NCBI RefSeq assembly: GCF_013409425.1
Contig: NZ_JACCAC010000001.1
Location: forward strand, 1,364,001 to 1,428,000
Direction of reading: 5' to 3'
Origin: Nocardioides perillae
GTDB lineage: Bacteria > Actinomycetota > Actinomycetes > Propionibacteriales > Nocardioidaceae
DNA length: 64,000 nt
Below, piece after piece: positions 59,517 to 64,000 of this stretch. How positions within the stretch are numbered: the first letter of the stretch is position 1; every line of letters starts with the position of its first letter. The translations under genes were made by a program, and so were the position numbers. The notes under the pieces were generated by a model, which searched no databases, was not told the DNA's origin, and saw nothing but the letters and a program-made list of their open reading frames with translations.

Positions 59517-61853
59517 GTGCCGCACGCCCCGCTCCGCACCCTCGCCCGCACCGCCGTCGCCGGGCTGGCCACCGCCCTGGCGGCGAGCGCCCTGGGCGTC
59601 GTCTCCGCCCCGGCGGCGCAGGCGACCGCCGCGCCCGACGACCTGCCGCGCGGAGTGCCGGCGGCCGCCACCCGGCCCGAGCCGGCGCTGCGCGCGCCGC
59701 AGGGCTGGCCCTTCGCGCAGCGGCTCTCGCGCACGTCGGGCACCGGCCGGCTGCACGGCGGCGCCGACTACTGGTCGGACTTCCTCTACGACGACCACGG
59801 AGCAGCGCTGCCGACCGGGCTGACGCTCGACAACACGGCGATGCTCGCGCCCGAGCAGGGCGTCTACACCTACCCCGCGGGCCCGGCGCGCGGCAACGGC
59901 GCCGACGTCTTCGTCGCCGCGACCGGCCTCGACCGCCGCGCGTCCTACTGGCGGGTCGACTGGAACACCCTCGTCGACCCGGCCGTGCCGCTGGCCGTGT
60001 GGGGTCTCGACACCGACGCGTCGGCCGCGACCGGGGTGGCGACGTGGCCCGCCGCGGCCGGTCTGACCTCGGCCGGGCTGGACCGCGCGCTCGTCGTCTC
60101 GAGCCGCGGCGCGTGGCTGCACGACCTGCGCACCGGTCGCGTCGTCGACGTCGCCGACCGCGGCGGCCGGCTCACCGTCGACCGTGCCGCCCGCTCGTTC
60201 GTCGTGCGCGTCCCGCGCCGCCTACTGCCGGTCGGCGGGCAGTGGCGGGTGCGCCTCGCCACCGGCCTCGCCGCACCCGACGGCCGCTCGATGGCCGCCC
60301 CGCAGACCACGGGCGGCCTGCCGCTGCCGCCGGGCGCGGCCCGCGCCTACAACGTCGCCTACCGGACGGCGGCGCAGGAGCCGGCCGTCTTCCGCAGCAG
60401 CCGCACCGCGGCCCTGGTCGCCGCGCTCGAGCTGCTGGCGGCCGGCACGCCCCTGCTCGACCAGCTCGGTGCCGACGGGCAGGCCCGCTTCGTCACGGGG
60501 AACTTCTGGAGCGAGGACCACCAGGCCGACGCGCTCGCGACCGGCGACGTCAGCGAGTTCAGCCGCGTCGTCGACTGGGCGCGGCTCGCGCGCCGGGCGC
60601 GCACGCCCGAGCCGCTCCTGCGCGGGCACAGCAACCGCTGGTACGTCAGCCGCCTCCGCCTGGGGCAGGGCGTCGTGGCCGACGAGGGCCAGGGCACCGG
60701 CGACGGGCGGCCCAACTACCTCGGCCGGATCCAGCCCTACTCCGTCTACGTGCCGCAGACCTACCGGCCCGGCCGGCCCGCGCCGCTGACGTGGACCCTG
60801 CACTCGCTGAGCGTCAACCACAACCAGTACGCCGCCTACGACCCGGTGCTGCAGCAGCAGCTGTGCGAGCAGCGCGGCTCGATCTGCGCCGGCACCCTGG
60901 GCCACGGCCCCGACGGGTGGTACTTCGACGAGGCGGAGGTCGACCACTGGTCGGTGTGGGCCGCGCTCGCCCGGGCCTTCGACCTCGACGAGCGTCGCAC
61001 CGTCATCACCGGCTACTCCATGGGCGGGTGGGCGACCTACCACCTCGGGTTGGCGCACCCGGACCTGTACGCGGCCGCCGTCAGCCTGGCGGGCCCGCCG
61101 CAGTGCGGGGTCTCCCTCGACGGCGACGCCCTGGTCTACCCGGCCTTCGAGGGGCGCTGCACCACCGACGGCCGGGCCTACGACCTGGTCGGCAACGCCC
61201 GGTGGCTGCCCTTCCGCATCGGGCACGGCACGCTCGACCAGCTCGTGCCCTTCCCCTCGGTCGAGCGGCAGGTGCAGCGCTTCGACGCGCTCGGCCTGCG
61301 CCACCGCTTCGTGCGCTACCCCGCCGAGGACCACCTGCTCTTCGCCACCCAGGACCGGTTCGACTCCGTCGTGTCCGGCCTCGGCCGCCCCGTCGTGCCG
61401 CACCGTCCCCGCGACGTGGACTTCACGTGGCGCCCGCACCTGAGCCGCAGCGACCTCGGCATCGGCGCGACCACCGCCTACTGGCTCGACGGGCTGCAGG
61501 CCCGGTCGACCGGCCCCGGCTCGCTCGCCCGGGTGCGCGCGGTGTCGGCGGCCCTGCCCGGCCGCGCCGTGACCGTGCGCCGCACGGGGCCGGCCCCGGT
61601 CGCCTCGCCGCTGCCGGCGGTGCGCTCGGACCTGACCTGGGACCTCGGCCGCGCCCTGCCCCGGCGCCAGGCGCTGACGCTGCGGCTGACCAACGTCGCC
61701 CGGGTGGGCGTCGACATGCGCCGCGCAGGGCTGCGCTGCGGCACCGTGCGCGTGGTCACCGACGGCCCGGTCACGCTCGTGCTGCGGCGCCTGCCCGGCG
61801 GCACCCGCACCGTGCGGGTCGCCGACGACCGGGTGCTGCGGCTGCGCTGCTGA
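59517..61853 (+). CDS. Large secreted alpha/beta hydrolase
   Basis: 778 aa from GTG 59517, after GGGAGG. Signal peptide with Ala-rich cleavage region (SAPAAQATAA). The N-terminal 300 residues are a beta-rich domain. An alpha/beta hydrolase core at about 400-620 includes IQPYSVYVPQTYRPGRPAPL, TWTLHSLSVNHNQY, VITGYSMGGWATYHLGLAHP (nucleophile Ser about 501 in GYSMGG), and the acid/base in GTLDQLVPFPSVERQ and AEDHLLFATQD. A C-terminal beta domain (about 640-778) follows with two Cys that may form a disulfide. It resembles PHB depolymerase or feruloyl-esterase type enzymes; the substrate is unknown. Ends 4 bases before the stop of the convergent gene. Confidence 0.82.
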   Translation: MPHAPLRTLARTAVAGLATALAASALGVVSAPAAQATAAPDDLPRGVPAAATRPEPALRAPQGWPFAQRLSRTSGTGRLHGGADYWSDFLYDDHGAALPTGLTLDNTAMLAPEQGVYTYPAGPARGNGADVFVAATGLDRRASYWRVDWNTLVDPAVPLAVWGLDTDASAATGVATWPAAAGLTSAGLDRALVVSSRGAWLHDLRTGRVVDVADRGGRLTVDRAARSFVVRVPRRLLPVGGQWRVRLATGLAAPDGRSMAAPQTTGGLPLPPGAARAYNVAYRTAAQEPAVFRSSRTAALVAALELLAAGTPLLDQLGADGQARFVTGNFWSEDHQADALATGDVSEFSRVVDWARLARRARTPEPLLRGHSNRWYVSRLRLGQGVVADEGQGTGDGRPNYLGRIQPYSVYVPQTYRPGRPAPLTWTLHSLSVNHNQYAAYDPVLQQQLCEQRGSICAGTLGHGPDGWYFDEAEVDHWSVWAALARAFDLDERRTVITGYSMGGWATYHLGLAHPDLYAAAVSLAGPPQCGVSLDGDALVYPAFEGRCTTDGRAYDLVGNARWLPFRIGHGTLDQLVPFPSVERQVQRFDALGLRHRFVRYPAEDHLLFATQDRFDSVVSGLGRPVVPHRPRDVDFTWRPHLSRSDLGIGATTAYWLDGLQARSTGPGSLARVRAVSAALPGRAVTVRRTGPAPVASPLPAVRSDLTWDLGRALPRRQALTLRLTNVARVGVDMRRAGLRCGTVRVVTDGPVTLVLRRLPGGTRTVRVADDRVLRLRC

Positions 61854-61857
61854 CGGC

Positions 61858-62283
61858 TCAGGCCGGGGCGTCCTCCGCGGGCGCCCCGCCGACGTTGGCC
61901 ATCCAGACGATGCCGAAGCGGTCGCGGCACTGGCCGAAGGTGTCGCCCCACATCTGCGGCGCCAGCTCGACGTGCACCTCGCCACCCTCGCCGAGACGCG
62001 CGAAGGCCGCGCTGACGCGCTCGAGGTCGTCGCCGTTGAGGCACAGGTTGACCTGGCTGCCCGGCACGACCGGGTCGCCCGGTGCGCCGTCGGAGGCCAT
62101 GATCCGCATGCCGTCGTCGGTGAGCAGGTGGGCGTGCATGACGCCGTCGGCGGCCTCGCCCTCCATGCCGTACTGACCGAAGGTGACGACGTCGAGCCGG
62201 CCGCCGAGCACGTCGGCGTAGAAGGTCATCGCCTCGCGGGCCGTGCCGTCGAAGACGAGGTAGGGGGTGAGGCTGGTGGCCAT
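61858..62283 (-). CDS. VOC family (PhnB-like) protein
   Basis: 141 aa from ATG. Vicinal oxygen chelate fold of the PhnB type: LTPYLVFDGTAREAMTFYAD, VMHAHLLTDDGMRIMASD, GSQVNLCLNGDDLERVSAAF and MWGDTFGQCRDRFGIVWMAN. PhnB-like proteins are small metal-site or ligand-binding proteins with few proven roles, some in antibiotic resistance or 3-demethylubiquinone-like reactions. The Glu/His metal set is not complete by eye. Confidence 0.86.
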   Translation of the reverse strand: MATSLTPYLVFDGTAREAMTFYADVLGGRLDVVTFGQYGMEGEAADGVMHAHLLTDDGMRIMASDGAPGDPVVPGSQVNLCLNGDDLERVSAAFARLGEGGEVHVELAPQMWGDTFGQCRDRFGIVWMANVGGAPAEDAPA

Positions 62284-62405
62284 GGGGGTCCTCCGCTGGA
62301 TCGTGGGTGGTGGGTGCTGGGTGGGTGGAGCAGGTACGCCGGGCAGACCGGCGGCGCGCCCCGGACTCATCGCAGCCTGGCGGACGGGTCCGACAGGATG
62401 GGTCG

Positions 62406-62948
62406 GTGAGCTCGCTGCGCCTGGTGCTGATGGCCGACACCCACCTGCCGAAGCGGGCGAAGGACCTGCCGGCCGCGCTGTGGGCGGCGGTCGACGAGGC
62501 CGACGTGGTGGTGCACGCCGGCGACTGGGTGGACGAGGCCACCCTCGACGCGCTCGAGGCGCGCTGCGCCGCGGCCGGCGCGCGGCTCGTGGCCTGCTGG
62601 GGCAACAACGACGGACCCGGCCTGCGCGCCCGGCTGCCCGAGGTCGCGCGCGTCGAGCTCGACGGGCTGCGGCTCGGCGTCGTGCACGAGACCGGCGGCA
62701 AGGCGGGGCGCGAGGCGCGGGCGGACGCGGCGTACCCCGACCTCGACGTGCTCGTCTTCGGCCACAGCCACGTCCCGTGGGACACCACGACCCCGCGGGG
62801 CCTGCGGCTGCTCAACCCAGGCTCGCCGACCGACCGACGGCAGCAGCCGCACTGCACCTACGCGACGGCCGTGGTCGCCGGCGGCCGGCTGGGCGAGGTG
62901 GTGCTCCACCGGCTCCCACCTCGCGTGCCGCGCGGGGGCGGGCGGTAG
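62406..62948 (+). CDS. YfcE/MJ0936-type metallophosphoesterase
   Basis: 180 aa from GTG. All five metal motifs are present: LMADTHLP, VVHAGDWVD, GNNDGPG, VHETGGK and FGHSHVPWD. Such enzymes are small phosphodiesterases of broad or unknown specificity. The end LLNPGSPTDRRQQPHCTYA is typical. The next gene starts 10 bases later. Confidence 0.92.
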   Translation: MSSLRLVLMADTHLPKRAKDLPAALWAAVDEADVVVHAGDWVDEATLDALEARCAAAGARLVACWGNNDGPGLRARLPEVARVELDGLRLGVVHETGGKAGREARADAAYPDLDVLVFGHSHVPWDTTTPRGLRLLNPGSPTDRRQQPHCTYATAVVAGGRLGEVVLHRLPPRVPRGGGR

Positions 62949-62958
62949 GTTCGGGGCC

Positions 62959-63441
62959 GTGGCGGACGACTACTGCGAGCACTGCGACCTGCCCCTCAGC
63001 CAGTGCGTGCACGGCCGCCCCGCGCCCGTGGCGCCGCCCGCCCCGCCGAAGGCGAGCCCCGTGCGCACCCGCGCCGCGAGCGCGCCGTCCTCGGGCACGA
63101 CCGCCCGCGCACCGCGCGCCGCGAAGGCCGCGCCGGTCAAGCGCGCGGTCGTGCGCAAGTGGACCCAGCCGGCCGAGCTGCGCCCCGCGATCCTCGCCGT
63201 GCTGCAGGACGCCGAGGCGCCCCTCGGCCACGACGAGGCCTTCGCCCGCCTCGAGGAGCGGGTCGGCGACGCGCTCCGCCCGGGCGACCGCGACCCCAAC
63301 CCCCAGGGCGAGATGCGCTGGCGCGCAGCGGCCCGCAAGGCGCGCAAGGAGCTGATCGACGAGGGCCTGCTCGCGCAGGCCCCGGGCACCTGGGGGCTCA
63401 CCGACGCCGGCCGCGCCGCCGACCTCGGCCCGCTCGCCTGA
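62959..63441 (+). CDS. Zinc-motif and winged-helix protein, unknown function
   Basis: 160 aa from GTG. N-terminal CEHCDLPLSQCVHG (Cys/His metal site), a Pro/Ala/Arg-rich linker (about 20-60), then a compact helical domain (ELRPAILAVLQDAEAPLGHD, RWRAAARKARKELIDEGLLA and APGTWGLTDAGRAAD) that looks like a winged helix of the restriction-system-protein Mrr N-terminal type. Probably nucleic-acid binding. Ends 29 bases before the next gene. Confidence 0.72.
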   Translation: MADDYCEHCDLPLSQCVHGRPAPVAPPAPPKASPVRTRAASAPSSGTTARAPRAAKAAPVKRAVVRKWTQPAELRPAILAVLQDAEAPLGHDEAFARLEERVGDALRPGDRDPNPQGEMRWRAAARKARKELIDEGLLAQAPGTWGLTDAGRAADLGPLA

Positions 63442-63470
63442 GACCTCGCCGTGGTGGGTACCGGCCTGCC

Positions 63471-63689
63471 ATGGCAGACGACGAGGACCTGAAGAAGGGC
63501 GACGAGGTCGAGTGGAAGTCGCACGGCGGCAAGGCCGTCGGCGAGGTGGAGGAGAAGATCACCAGCGACACCGAGGCCGGCGGCCGCACGGTCAAGGCGA
63601 GCAAGGACGACCCGCAGTACCTCGTGAAGAGCGAGAAGTCGGGTGGCGAGGCCGTCCACAAGCCGGGAGCGCTGAAGAAGAAGTCCTGA
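63471..63689 (+). CDS. Hypervirulence-associated TUDOR-domain (DUF2945) protein
   Basis: 72 aa from ATG. One small beta domain: LKKGDEVEWKSHGGKAVGEV, GGRTVKASKDDPQYLVKSEK and GGEAVHKPGALKK. This matches the short DUF2945/HVA1-type family, soluble and of unknown function, common in actinobacteria and fungi. It is highly charged and lacks a signal peptide. Confidence 0.85.
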   Translation: MADDEDLKKGDEVEWKSHGGKAVGEVEEKITSDTEAGGRTVKASKDDPQYLVKSEKSGGEAVHKPGALKKKS

Positions 63690-63828
63690 GCGCGGTGCCC
63701 GCGGCGGCGGTCTCGGGACGACGTCCGACCCCCCGGACGTCACCGCCGCCGCGGGGACCCCGCCTCGTACCCCCGCCTCTCGCGAGCATGCGGGCGTGTC
63801 CCCGCCGGCCCGCCGGGTACGTCGTGGC

Positions 63829-64000
63829 GTGAGCACACCACCACCTCGCCCGGCCGTGCGGCTGGCATCGGCGGCCGCGTCCGGCGGCGGCGCGCTGCTC
63901 GCCGCCGGCGTGCGCGTCGTCGCCGCGGCCCGGCCGGCCGCCAAGCCGCTGCACCCGCGCGGACGGCTGCGCCACGGCACGCTCGTGCGCCGCGGCGCCG
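63829..64000 (+). CDS. N-terminal part of an unidentified protein (cut by window end)
   Basis: GTG at 63829 opens a frame that is still open at the last base, 57 codons on: Ala/Arg-rich with a hydrophobic Ala stretch near residues 12-34 and then AAKPLHPRGRLRHGTLVRRG. The conserved-looking HPRG segment suggests a real gene, but too little is visible to name it. The 139 bases before it show no gene. Confidence 0.5.
   Translation, partial: MSTPPPRPAVRLASAAASGGGALLAAGVRVVAAARPAAKPLHPRGRLRHGTLVRRGA

Noticed and set aside
1-64000. CRISPR arrays
   Set aside because: No regularly spaced direct repeats of 24-40 bases were seen, and no cas genes.

Overview
The window is about 64 kb of very GC-rich DNA. 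Codons are strongly biased to G or C at the third position, GTG starts and GTGA/ATGA overlaps are frequent, and the gene content includes DUF222-HNH nucleases, EspC/WXG100-like pairs, TctABC, NrtR and an actinobacterial-type rhodopsin. This points to a chromosome of an actinomycete close to Nocardioides (Propionibacteriales). The genus is inferred from gene content only.

Layout. (1) 1-14409 is an anti-phage island. It opens with the end of a BREX type 2 locus (pglY tail, then pglZ). Next come a coupled pair of small proteins with a glycine-rich membrane-insertion segment and coiled coils, then a deleted SF2 helicase remnant. It ends with a three-gene operon resembling Druantia type III: a DruH-like 1015-aa protein, a DruE-like 1732-aa helicase with a DUF1998 end, and a 213-aa caspase/CHAT-like protease. 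The protease has no place in the Druantia type III layout I know and is the best candidate here for something undescribed. (2) 14601-20125 is an NAD/ADP-ribose cluster: an NrtR-type Nudix regulator is divergent from an ARPP-1 domain protein, a small protein, a Cys-cluster protein, a vWA protein, and an ADP-ribosylglycohydrolase fused to a Cys-dependent phosphatase. A 10-bp inverted repeat lies between the divergent genes. (3) 20328-26650 is a second accessory cluster: DUF4230 protein, unknown coiled-coil protein, frameshifted zinc protein, YbjN/TY-Chap protein, NERD-helicase fusion and PD-(D/E)XK-like nuclease. (4) 26647-31441 is a scarred stretch: a decayed EEP-family gene, a class C serine hydrolase, an HSL-type esterase with a PucR-like regulator, an ISL3 transposase remnant and the 3' end of a tRNA. 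This looks like the edge of an integrated region.

(5) 31442-33250 holds a monooxygenase-like small enzyme divergent from a GlxA/AraC regulator, then a gene-free stretch with a perfect 12-bp inverted repeat. (6) 33251-39258 is a CitAB/TctDE-like two-component system divergent from a tripartite tricarboxylate transporter (tctCBA) and a universal stress protein; a GTGACC-AC-GGTCAC palindrome sits between them. (7) 39284-50933 is ordinary chromosome with several notable genes: a stand-alone LanC-like protein with a CCG zinc motif, a PhoD phosphatase, a CNNM/CorC transporter-like protein, a divergent blh/rhodopsin pair (retinal synthesis plus a DTE-type proton pump), a secreted nuclease and a DUF222-HNH protein. 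(8) 51040-64000 has an EspC/WXG100-like pair, a large secreted M14 metallopeptidase, a DUF429-RelA/SpoT fusion, a large secreted alpha/beta hydrolase, and small housekeeping-like genes.

How they work together. The first 26 kb reads as stacked defence and nucleotide-signalling modules, several of them damaged, which is typical of a defence island with rapid turnover. The remainder reads as host genes for uptake, phosphorus scavenging, light use and extracellular hydrolysis. No rRNA, complete tRNA, CRISPR array, integrase gene or plasmid/phage structural gene was found.
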